Shown here one piece after another: positions 9,870 through 18,399 of a stretch of 64,000 nucleotides of DNA. Source of the stretch: Bicyclus anynana (Eukaryota; Arthropoda; Insecta; Lepidoptera; Nymphalidae); assembly GCF_947172395.1 (NCBI RefSeq), contig NC_069094.1, positions 17,102,292 through 17,166,291 on the forward strand. The letters run 5' to 3'. The notes beneath the pieces are model-generated. The model ran no database searches and was not told the DNA's origin. It saw only the letters and a program-made list of their open reading frames with translations. How positions within the stretch are numbered: the first letter of the stretch is position 1; each line of letters opens with the position of its first letter. The translations under genes were made by a program, and so were the position numbers.

Positions 9870-11930
9870 TTAATTTAACCTTCTAAAAGTAGAAGTTTTT
9901 GAATTCATTTTAGTTTTGGAATTGCTTGCCGGTTGCGGAGTTAAGGTTGTTTCTGACGATTGCCTTATTGAAACAGGTGCCAGATGCGTTTTTCCTAAAA
10001 GAAGCCAACCGAAAATAGAATTTATAGCGATAGGTTCATTTGAACCTCCCTTAATGCATTGAGTTAACAAACTTTCCGCAAATATGTCCGCGCCTAGTAA
10101 TAAATCAATAGCTCCTGGATTGTGAAAGCCAGGATCGGCCAAGGATAATGAGTTGACGTGTGCCCATCCAGATGTATTCAATTTTGCGCTAGGATGCTCT
10201 CCACATATACTTGACAAAACGTGTAAGTCTATCACAAATTCAGATTTATTGATAGTAGAACCGATGTTACACGTGACGTCTCCTAGAATGGATGCCGTTT
10301 CCTTTCCAAGCCCGATTACCGACGCAGTGGTTTGAGTGTATTTTAAATTTAAACGTTTTAATGCCGATTGTGTTATAAAATTGCTCTGGCTACCAGTATC
10401 GAACAACGCTCGAAAAGAATGTCTTTTTCCTGAAGAGTCTTGAACTTGTACGATGGCCGTTGGTAATAATACAGTTGTGTCGGTTTGTGATTTTGAATCT
10501 AAATATGACACCGATAAACTGGACTCAACATGAACGTCTTTGTGTAGTAAAGAGTGGTGTTTGCGCTTACAAGTACGGCATGAGAAGATGCTGTTGCAAT
10601 TTTTAAGTTGATGGGACTTTTTTAAGCAGTTAAAGCACCAGTTCCTATCGGTAGCAATTTTCACACGTTCGTCGATAGATTTTTTTGAAAATTCTTGACA
10701 CGATGAAATAGTATGAGGACCGTTGCAAAAAGAGCAGGTAGTCGCGGGTGATACAGTAACGCTAGTCACTGGTTGCTTTTCCATTGCTGCTATCAGCGTG
10801 TGGGAGGTAGTTACGTGTTTAGATGGAACCGATGCAAAAGAAACCTTGTCTACCGTCTTGTTTTGTTTAGGTTGTTCCGAAAAATGTGTATCACGTAACA
10901 GCGCTTCACATCTAGAGTGCAAAAAATCTTGTAATTGCGCATACGTAGGTAATTCAGTTTTTGAATACTTTTCCTCGAAGTCGAGTCGTACATTCGAATC
11001 TAATTTAGATAAAATGTGATAGACTAACACAAAATCCCATTGGTCTACCGGCAAGTTTACAGATTTTAAAATGCACAAATTCTCGTCAAACAGGTCAAGC
11101 GACTTTCGAAGTTCTTTAGAATTCTTAAAATTAAAGTGTATATTTAAAATATCCTTCCAACAAGTAAAGACTAATTCGCGTTTGGATTTATATCGTGAGA
11201 CAAGAGCATCGTACGCATCGCGGTAATAATCACTTGTTAAAGGAAAGGTTTTTACTACTGTCAGAGCATCGCCGCTAAGTGAGGAGACTAAGTAATGAAA
11301 CTTCTCAATAACGTTTAGAGATGTGGAGTTGTGAATCAATGCGTTGAAGATATCTAAATATTCACGAAAACGTTTAACATCACCAGCAAAGTTAGGAAGT
11401 TGTATTTTTGGTAAGCGAACGTTTGAGAATCCACTACACTGCGAATGAGAAGCAGATGATTCGCTATTGGTTAAGCTACGATATATCGATATAACTTTAT
11501 AATAAATTTCATCAAAACGTTCTTGGAGTTCGCTATCATCGCTGTTTGAATCGTCCAGAATTTCTAAAATTGTAAAATGTGCGCTTTCGAAATCAGACGA
11601 AATTTTTTTTATATCCTGGTGGTACGAATAAAAAATCTCTCTTTGAGAAATATCATCAGTAGCTAAAATGCCAACTTCCAATGCTTTACACATCCGCTTA
11701 TAAGCGATCGTTCGTTGTCTGCGTAAAGACGGTAAGTCCTGGGACGTATATCCTATATCCACAGATTTAGAACGCGATTTCCCAAAACCGCTTCCCTTCC
11801 GAGCTGAATATTTTCTTAGAAGAGACATTATTTTAAGGCAGAATGTATCACAAGTATGCTTCAATTTATATGTAACTGTACGACTCGTGTACAAACTTTG
11901 TGGTGAACCGTACTCACCACTGTTAAGCAA
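9870..11930 (-). CDS. gag-pro: Gag-protease polyprotein of a BEL/Pao retrotransposon
   Basis: A 686-codon uninterrupted frame, likely cleaved into particle and protease products in the cytoplasm. Residues about 170-345 form the Pao-type Gag region (starts VRLPKIQLPNFAGDVKRF). Three cysteine/histidine knuckles follow: CSFCNGPHTISSC (399-411), CFNCLKKSHQLKNC (432-445) and CRTCKRKHHSLLH (451-463). A retropepsin-like aspartic protease carries the catalytic motif LFDTGSQSNFIT (509-520), DLLLGADIF (609-617) and a closing IFGWLLLGKT (639-648). The frame stops about 38 residues later, where full-length relatives continue into reverse transcriptase. An internal Met at residue 35 (11828-11826, MSLLRKYS) is an equally plausible start and would give 652 residues. 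Confidence 0.9.
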   Translation of the reverse strand: MLNSGEYGSPQSLYTSRTVTYKLKHTCDTFCLKIMSLLRKYSARKGSGFGKSRSKSVDIGYTSQDLPSLRRQRTIAYKRMCKALEVGILATDDISQREIFYSYHQDIKKISSDFESAHFTILEILDDSNSDDSELQERFDEIYYKVISIYRSLTNSESSASHSQCSGFSNVRLPKIQLPNFAGDVKRFREYLDIFNALIHNSTSLNVIEKFHYLVSSLSGDALTVVKTFPLTSDYYRDAYDALVSRYKSKRELVFTCWKDILNIHFNFKNSKELRKSLDLFDENLCILKSVNLPVDQWDFVLVYHILSKLDSNVRLDFEEKYSKTELPTYAQLQDFLHSRCEALLRDTHFSEQPKQNKTVDKVSFASVPSKHVTTSHTLIAAMEKQPVTSVTVSPATTCSFCNGPHTISSCQEFSKKSIDERVKIATDRNWCFNCLKKSHQLKNCNSIFSCRTCKRKHHSLLHKDVHVESSLSVSYLDSKSQTDTTVLLPTAIVQVQDSSGKRHSFRALFDTGSQSNFITQSALKRLNLKYTQTTASVIGLGKETASILGDVTCNIGSTINKSEFVIDLHVLSSICGEHPSAKLNTSGWAHVNSLSLADPGFHNPGAIDLLLGADIFAESLLTQCIKGGSNEPIAINSIFGWLLLGKTHLAPVSIRQSSETTLTPQPASNSKTKMNSKTSTFRRLN

Positions 11931-12296
11931 AAGTCACCGTTATGACTAATAACTGAAGGTCGCTTTTACTGTGGCATGTAACGTCAAACGGTAGGCAAGC
12001 GGTTCAATTCGTTCGACCTACCCGAAACTTTTTTGATAAATGATTGGTAACTATTTGCATCGAATAATTACAAGCCGCTTATGAAACAAAATATAGAAAA
12101 GATCGATTATTCTTTTGTTCTTGTAACTATTCTATGTTTTAGCTTTAAGTCAGTTGATTCCCTGTTCGATATGCGTTAATATATGTAGGTACCATCGACA
12201 TAAAGAGAAAATGAATGGAACAAAGAGAGAACAAAAGATGTAAGTTCCAACGATACTATAAGCAGAAAATACCATACACTGGACTCGATAGTGGAG
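11931..12296 (-). other. Untranslated leader of the BEL/Pao element
   Basis: About 366 bp between the primer-binding site and the Gag start. It would carry the packaging signal if the family has one. No longer frame is present. Confidence 0.6.
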
Positions 12297-12315
12297 ATCC
12301 CGGGTTTCGGCACCA
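12297..12315 (-). promoter_or_regulatory. Primer-binding site, complementary to tRNA-Phe
   Basis: The minus strand reads TGGTGCCGAAACCCGGGAT. It is separated from the 5' LTR by five bases (TTTTA). The plus strand here, ending GGGTTTCGGCACCA, is what I recall as the 3' end of insect tRNA-Phe(GAA) with CCA added: 19 consecutive matches. Confidence 0.8.
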
Positions 12316-12320
12316 TAAAA

Positions 12321-12736
12321 TGTAGCAACCCGCACTTTGGTGGCCCGGCTACACTGGGATTTCAAACTCCGCGTTGGGTGTTTGTCGATAACGTGTTACA
12401 CAAGACCAGACAATAACAAAACAATGCACGACGTACCTTGGACTGCTACTGCTCTCGTTGACTCCACGTACAGGGAATTTTTCTTTGTTGAAGATTTGTT
12501 TCTTGTTTAGCTTCGCGCGACGCGTTGGATTTTTTAACGATTTCAACGAACTGCCGGTTTGGTGACAACAGCTGTCATTTTGAGATGAACCACTTGTAAA
12601 ACAGTAGCTCCAATTGGTTATGAATACGATGTGCATGACAGCAGTGTACGTAAGCTGCGTTGTCATTGCCTTAAATCCTGTGCAACGTTTGTTATCGATG
12701 GCGCGAAGTTTGAATTAGTGGAGGCATAACGGAACA
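12321..12736 (-). repeat. 5' LTR of the BEL/Pao element (416 bp)
   Basis: Identical by eye to 9275-9690. It would contain the promoter and polyadenylation signals; I do not see an obvious TATA box. Confidence 0.93.
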
Positions 12737-12741
12737 GTTTG
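12737..12741. repeat. Target-site duplication GTTTG (right)
   Basis: Matches 9270-9274. The uninterrupted target would read TATATGTTTGTTAAAAG. Confidence 0.9.
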
Positions 12742-12860
12742 TTAAAAGTAGCCGTAAAATTTCTGAAATTAGGTAAATCGTTCTCAAGTTATTGCCTGAT
12801 CAAGAGAAGTAACAATTCATTTTAAATTTGTTTAGGAAAAGAAAAATGATTTATTTACAA

Positions 12861-13026
12861 CTAGCGGAGCGGAGCCCGCGACTTCGTCCGCGTGGATATC
12901 AGCTTTCCCGCGGGAACGATGCTATTATACATATAAACCTTCCTCTTCAATCACTCTATCTATTAAAAAAACCGCATCAAAATTCGTTGCGTAGTTTTAA
13001 AGATTTAAGCATACATAGGGACAGAA
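12861..13026 (-). mobile_element. Helitron-like element, partial
   Basis: It begins on the plus strand with CTAGCGGAG...CCCGCGACTTCGTCCGCG, the complement of a Helitron 3' end (hairpin plus CTAG). It continues with a second conserved block (ACCGCATCAAAATTCGTTGC, CATACATAGGGACAG). The opposite TCTATAC end is missing. Confidence 0.6.
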
Positions 13027-13032
13027 TTCCTA

Positions 13033-13293
13033 TTGAAGATATGTCTTGAACATGTAAACCTGGATGGGAACCCAAGACCTTTCAAGTCAATTGATTTCTC
13101 TCTTGTAAGGGAGGTCAATGCTGAGCAAACTTTTACCCATGCATATAAATGTAGCGAGGCTGACCTTTGGTGGTTACGTAATAATTTAACTAATCTGTTT
13201 ACAAAGTCGGTTACGTGTTTACAAAATGCCAATGCAGTTACGCTCGTCAGCGGAGATTTGTTTAAATTGAAACGCTTAACGAATTCAATTTAA
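13033..13293 (+). other. Short open frame, unassigned
   Basis: An 86-codon frame with no recognisable motif (contains EADLWWLRNNLTNLF). It follows directly after a transposon fragment, has no promoter or splice signals, and is probably chance. Confidence 0.12.
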
Positions 13294-13391
13294 TTTGGAA
13301 TCGTAAATTACATATTGACATCTCTAAATCGTTGTAAAAATGTCATGTGTATTTTTGCAATGCCACGTGTTATTTGTATGTGTTATCTGTA

Positions 13392-13399
13392 CAGCTAAT
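13392..13399. repeat. 8-bp target duplication CAGCTAAT (left)
   Basis: Identical to 13576-13583 on the other side of the hAT-type MITE. Confidence 0.8.
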
Positions 13400-13575
13400 C
13401 AGTGGCGTGCATTTCATAGATGCTAAGATGCACTGCATACCCTAATAACTCAAAACAGCCCTATGTTGGACCCCAAAATAAAATTATAAAGGCTAGGTTA
13501 GGTTTAGTTGGACGTGGAATCTTCCAATTTTTACTTACAGTCATACCCTAGTTAAAAACCTTGTGCACGCCACTG
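13400..13575. mobile_element. hAT-type MITE (176 bp)
   Basis: Terminal inverted repeats CAGTGGCGTGCA / TGCACGCCACTG (12 of 12) are flanked by an exact 8-bp duplication CAGCTAAT. CAGNGGC-like ends with 8-bp duplications are diagnostic of hAT-family transposition. It is non-coding, so it depends on a transposase elsewhere. Confidence 0.85.
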
Positions 13576-13583
13576 CAGCTAAT
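13576..13583. repeat. 8-bp target duplication CAGCTAAT (right)
   Basis: Matches 13392-13399. The SINE-A head starts at the very next base. Confidence 0.8.
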
Positions 13584-13800
13584 TGCCTCATTGATCCAGT
13601 TGTGACTATGTGACTTTGGATCACGAGGTCCTGGGTTCGAGTCCCTGGTAGAGCTATGAAATATTGAGCTTTGTTCAAAGAAATTTTTAGTAAAAATTAT
13701 CAGCTCGAAAGGAAAGTTGGTGATGTTACACTCCCGTGCCTCGTGGAGTACGTTATTACATCGTTCCTGATCAATGCCATTAACTTCTAAAAGTGATCGT
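13584..13800 (+). mobile_element. SINE-A, 5' two thirds
   Basis: Head TGCCTCATTGATCCAG, B box GGGTTCGAGTCCC, then GTTGGTGATGTTACACTCCC and a GTGCCTCG block. The tail is lost after a degenerate CCTGATCAATGCCATTAAC segment. Confidence 0.75.
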
Positions 13801-14189
13801 AAAAGAGTTTAACGTTGTCTTGATTTATAGTGTAACAGCTTTAAGTTAGTAAGTCGATCATGTTTTAAGTTGTAGGACTTTTCCTGAACTAACACCCTCT
13901 TGCATAGCACTGACATAATGTCAAGCCGCCATAACATAACTGCATTGGAGACATAATATACATTAGATTGGGATTTTCTTGTTGTTTAGAACATCGTACG
14001 CTCACAAAACCTACGAGTAAATTATACGAGTATTGTACCCTGTTAAATAAGTCGCTCGGTCGGTTGGAACGCAATGACAATAAAGTAATCAATCTTAGTC
14101 GTAACTAAGTTTTGCGGACACTTGAAAGAATACATGCAAATGCGAGTTAACAAGTACAAGGAAATGTTACGGCGTGAAATGAAAAAGTC

Positions 14190-14410
14190 ACGCGAAGGCC
14201 GGCCGCGTGCTCGCGAGCGGCAGATTGTTCGGCGGCGGCGGCGGCGGCGGCCTGGGAAATTATAGCGCCACGTGTAACGCGCTGGGACGAAGGGACTGCC
14301 TTGATTTGACACACGCATTACTGCCTCGCCACATAAAGTAGCTCTCCCACTAAACGCGCCTTGCGAATCGCGCCACGACGTGTAGCGCCGCGTTTAATCG
14401 CGCCTCGGTG
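14190..14410. promoter_or_regulatory. CpG-rich patch with (CGG)7, possible regulatory element
   Basis: Strikingly CpG-dense for this window. It includes GGCCGGCCGCG, a (CGG)7 run (14230-14250), a CACGTG E-box near 14270, and repeated words such as TAGCGCC and AATCGCGCC. No frame, repeat family or splice signal explains it. It may be a cis-regulatory element or unannotated promoter. Confidence 0.25.
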
Positions 14411-14560
14411 TATTTTGCATAGCCTGTTAAAGATTCAAATGCGAGAGACCCTGTGTTCGATCCGTTACAGTATTTTTTTAAACATCGCCGTAATACTCTG
14501 ACGACGTAGGGACCGCTTTGAAATGACACACGTATCAGTGCCTTTCTATGTACAAAACTT

Positions 14561-14906
14561 TAAAGTGGCATTCACATCAAACGTGATATGAGAATCCTAT
14601 AGCGTCACAACATAATCAATCACGCTCTAATATATTTTGCTTGCGGAAAAGTAATTTTATAAATATGTCTCAGTAACTCCACTTGTACAACAAATTCGAA
14701 TCCAATCCATTTCATGGTCAATATCACTAGAACGCGTACTATTCGTTTTGATTCCTCGTTTTTCAAACGGAAGAATCTGTATTTCCCAGCTTCCTTTTTC
14801 CTTATCAGCTACAATGTGGATATCTGCTGGTGGTTAGGTTAATTAAAGCCGGTGTTTGTACATGCTCTGCGACTCAATGTGGCGCGTTTGATGTGAATTG
14901 ACCTTA
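14561..14906. mobile_element. MITE-like element (346 bp)
   Basis: Imperfect terminal inverted repeats of about 22 bases: TAAAGTGGCATTCACATCAA at the left and the complement of TAAGGTCAATTCACATCAA at the right. They include 14 perfectly paired bases (14570-14583 and 14885-14898). The flanks repeat ACTT (14557-14560 and 14907-14910; AACTT if the boundary shifts by one). No coding capacity. Superfamily not assigned. Confidence 0.7.
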
Positions 14907-14910
14907 ACTT

Positions 14911-15600
14911 GAAGTATTTATGATAGCGACTCGATTAAAAGATCGTTATGATACTGAAACACGTAATTCTAAACAGTAATGAAGAATAACAATCAAGTAG
15001 GTACATAATCCTTCGTCAAGTTTGATTCATAGGGCGCAATCGAAATTAACGCTATCTTTTTCATTGCTTTGGGACGAAAGAGATGGCACAAGGAATACTC
15101 CGCCGCCATTGGTCTATATTTTGTCAATTTCTCTTCACGGGATGTGTATTTGGTCGCACGCTAGGCGTACAGGACTACTATTACTAAAATAATAACTTTA
15201 ATCAACTGTATACAGCCTTTATTTTCATGTTTGCGAGTTTCCTTATTTTTAATATTTACGCGTATCCCCAAACCGAAGCATCCTCAAGAGATGAACAACG
15301 TTCAGATGCAAATCCTACATCTCCGGAAGATGCTGTGCCTTCCGGTGTTAAACTTGTTTAGACAGTATTTGTCTCTTCTCCTCGTTGTTGTGCATCTGCT
15401 TGGATTCCTCGGGTTTTCGCGGATAATTATAATTATACTTTTAATAATCATTAAGTGAATATACGTAACGTGAAATAATTAATTACTCGTGATTCACGTG
15501 AACGGAATGTAATGCAAGTACGCAAAAGACGTAAAGGTACATCGGCACACCGGACGCGAGCGGCGGCCTCGCTTGCATTTGGTGATCACATTTCATCACT
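14911..15600. other. AT-rich stretch, no recognised feature
   Basis: A CpG-rich snippet (CCGGACGCGAGCGGCGG) lies near 15551. The open frame at 15231-15458 is Leu/Ile-rich and looks like chance. Confidence 0.35.
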
Positions 15601-15639
15601 CGCTATACTTTGTTGCATTTTAAGCTGTTCTTCCACTGA

Positions 15640-15715
15640 TATTCCACCAAGTATGCGATGATCCACTAAAAGCTGTCCTTTCACTAGAAGTTTGCGATGA
15701 TCCACTTTAGACTAT
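15640..15715. repeat. Decayed direct repeat, unit about 40 bp
   Basis: TGCGATGATCCACT occurs twice (near 15653 and 15691) with related words between (AAGCTGTTCTTCCACT and AAGCTGTCCTTTCACT). This suggests an old tandem duplication. Confidence 0.45.
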
Positions 15716-16720
15716 TTTCTACCATAAACGATAATGCACCAATGAACATGGAATCATGTTTATAGAGAAGTTAATGATAGTAAATTTTTCATTTGTTAAT
15801 TCATTTTTGAAAAATAAAATTAAATCTTGATTTAAAAACGAATAAAATAAAAAATATAAGTCACATATAAGTTGTACTGAAACTAGTTTTAGTATTTACG
15901 AATGGCAAAGGTAATTCGCTACGCGAACGCCACTGCACTGGCCTCACATCCACAGGGTGCTCCGTTTCCTGGAGCGATTGGACACAGTTTTGACACATTC
16001 TACAGCCGTGACGGCCACAATGGGTTGCACAGACAAAACAGGTGTCACCATTTTTCTTTCATCAATTCGTCTCTTTATCTATTCGTCGAGTCCGTCTTCG
16101 AAGCGTTGTTACTCAATTAGAAAATAGCTAACGGTGGAGTGAGACCTTGAACTCTTGTGTTTCTTTTTGTATCGCGTTCAATTCGGTAACTGTGATGATT
16201 TAATAAGTGACTAACTATTTTGGTAGTTGAGTTTTTTATGGTTCAGTACGTTTTAACGCAGGTGCACCGTTGCGCTCGTAACTTTAACGTTATATTTTTC
16301 AGTGTATTCAGATGAGCTTATGGATTCAAGACATATAATTTGTAAACATCTCATAGATACCGATTATGAGCAAGTTCATACTCCGACTCGCGTTTCGTGT
16401 TGGTGTCACCATGTACTTTTTTAAGGCCTATGCCTGATTGGTCCTTTGACGAAGTGTGCTGTTACAGTTGCGAAACAGTAGGTAATAGGTACTACTGCCG
16501 TTTGGCGTGAAGGTTAGTGTATGATGCTATCTCAGCGCTGAAACACTACGTAATGTGAAACATATATTTCGGCTCACTACAATTATTCTCGAATGAAATA
16601 CGTACAAAGGAAATGGTCCGCCCAGGCTAGGTCTGGAGGCTGAAATAAAAGAAAAATATTAAACGGAACAGAACGGAATACCCCTATGCTACTTGGGGGC
16701 AGCATGGATAAAAAAAGGAT
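15716..16720. other. Mixed stretch with one unassigned frame
   Basis: A 72-codon frame starting ATGGCAAAGGTAATTCG (15902-16120) opens with a somewhat protein-like MAKVIRYANATALASHPQG but decays into a random-looking end. No splice donor or domain was found. The rest is unremarkable. Confidence 0.3.
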
Positions 16721-16721
16721 T

Positions 16722-16947
16722 TGGCTGGTGGAAGGCTTCGGCCGTGGCTAGTTACCACCCTACCGACAAAGACGTACCGCCAAGCGATTTAGCGTTCCGG
16801 GTCGATGTCGTGTAGAAACCGAAAAGGGGTGTGGATTTTCATCCTCCTCCTAACAAGTTAGCCCGCTTCTATCTTAGACTGCATCATCACTTACCATCAG
16901 GTGAGATTTTAGTCAAGGGCTGACTTGTAAAAGAATAAAAAAAAATT
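16722..16947 (+). mobile_element. SINE-C with poly(A)-like tail
   Basis: A good copy of the body: GGCTTCGGCCGTGGCTAG, TACCGCCAAGCGATTTAGCG, GTCGTGTAGAAACCG, GCATCATCACTTACCATCAG and an A-rich end. The tRNA-like head visible in the copy at 52495 is missing here. Confidence 0.85.
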
Positions 16948-17420
16948 ATATTGTGTAGTACCTATTTCCAGCGTACTACTATCGGACGAGCTCTGCCACT
17001 ATAAGCTCTTCTTGGTGACAAATAGACATGTGCATGCCATTTCTATTGTTATAAGATGTCTACACTTCAGTACGAAGTGTAGCATTGGGCGCACTTTCGA
17101 ACGTCAGCTCAAGGATCGTCAGCACTTGCGCAAGGCGCGGGTCGGATTGATCACGAGCTCGGCGTTTTGTTCTGAGCTACACGACGAGCTTACACTAGTT
17201 TTTTTCAATCATACATTACAAGATCAGGGTATTTTGTGGCTTTGAATGTTGAAAGTACGATTTACATTTAATAGATTTTTTTTTCAATAGGCTATCGTTT
17301 GGTCATCTGATGGGAAGAGTAGATAGAGCCTGAAATGGAGCTCTTGTCTAAAAAATGTCTAGATTGTAATAATTAGATAACTAACACTAGAAGATAGTTC
17401 CCTAACCTAGCTAATACGTA

Positions 17421-17625
17421 TCTATACTAATATTACACAGCTGAAGAGTTTGTTTGTTTGCTTTTTTTGATTGAACGCGCTAATCTCAGGAACTACTGGT
17501 CCAATTTGAAAAATTCTTTCAGTGTTAGATAGCCCATTTATCGAGAAAGGCTATAGACTATATATGATCCCCATATTTTTACGGGAACGGAAATCACGCG
17601 GTTGAAACCGGGCGGCGTCAACTTG
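17421..17625 (+). mobile_element. Helitron-like element, nearly complete
   Basis: It starts TCTATACTAATATTACACAG directly after an A. It runs through the family body (GGAACTACTGGTCCAATTTG, GTTAGATAGCCCATTTATCG, TACGGGAACGG) and ends in a decayed GGCGGCGTCAACTTG where intact copies have a hairpin and CTAG. Non-coding, so mobilised in trans if at all. Confidence 0.75.
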
Positions 17626-18300
17626 TAATATAATAAATGTAGAAGCAAAACGCTTTACTCTTTCCGACTTCTAGGGATGTGAATTACATAGGAATAAAAG
17701 CCTATAGCCGGTGTCTTGCAGTGTGACGCTACTACGGTAATGGTACGAGCTCGCATAAAGCGAAATATAGTCTTTATATTCTTTAAAACACCGAAAGAGT
17801 AGCATCTGGGGAAGGTGAACAATTAGTAGAAGTGGAAAATAATGCGCTAAGTTTTCCGGGGAAGGGTTAATGCCATATTTAATACCTAAACAAACATTGT
17901 TAGAAATCGACGCTTCGTTTGTTTAGAAGTTACGATGTCACAGACAAACACACAGATACACAAATATAATGGACAGACTCGTCAAACTTACTTAATACCC
18001 CCTTACTTTACATCAGAGGTTAAAAACAAACTTGTGATTTAAATTATGAGAAATTATGTTTGTCTATCTATATTTCCAAGAATTATTTATTTCTATTGAT
18101 TTTCTTAGTACGTAATAATATACTTAATAATTATTGACAACAATACAATTCCTTCAGCATTTCCAAGTATTATTTATTTGCTAATAGGTATTTAAATTCC
18201 TGTTGCCTTTCTAAATAGGTGTTCGGTAGGTGTCGATTGGTTGTTAGATCCCGAGATAGCTTCGCAATGTAGAATGTAATAGGCTAAGAGCCAGTTCGTC
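17626..18300. other. Degraded dispersed-repeat sequence
   Basis: It includes words typical of lepidopteran element tails (AATCGACGCTTCGTTTG, CACAGATACACAAATATAATG, and a TTAATACCCCCTTACTTTAC end). Boundaries cannot be set. Confidence 0.35.
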
Positions 18301-18302
18301 AT

Positions 18303-18335
18303 TATATAAAAGGGGTTTTTATTCAGCACTCAGCC
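18303..18335 (+). promoter_or_regulatory. Candidate TATA core promoter
   Basis: TATATAAAAG (18303-18312) lies 29 bases upstream of an initiator-like CTCAGCC with +1 at A18332. Spacing and motifs suit a pol II core promoter. No long frame follows, so a non-coding transcript or chance is possible. Confidence 0.25.
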
Positions 18336-18358
18336 GTTAGACGCTTAACTTAAAAGTA

Positions 18359-18399
18359 ACCCTTCGCCAAACACCGTGAAAACTTTTAGCGAAGGGCAA
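18359..18399. repeat. Hairpin downstream of the TATA motif
   Basis: CCCTTCGC and GCGAAGGG pair over 8 bases around a 24-base loop. Confidence 0.5.

Larger units (their letters stand above)
9275..12736 (-). mobile_element. BEL/Pao-type LTR retrotransposon, compact non-autonomous copy
   Basis: The complete element is 3,462 bp on the minus strand. In element order: 5' LTR (12736-12321), primer-binding site, untranslated leader, one Gag-protease frame, about 180 bp of 3' sequence including an A-run (about 9729-9746), a purine-rich tract and the 3' LTR (9690-9275). LTRs start TG and end CA and are identical by eye, so insertion is recent. Full-length relatives are roughly twice as long, with RT, RNase H and integrase after the protease. 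None of these is present and the Gag-protease frame is otherwise intact. Mobilisation would need enzymes from an autonomous relative. I infer that the deletion predates insertion because the frame ends cleanly. Confidence 0.92.

Noticed and set aside
10153..11019. Plus-strand frames over the Gag-protease gene
   Set aside because: Shadows of the minus-strand coding sequence.
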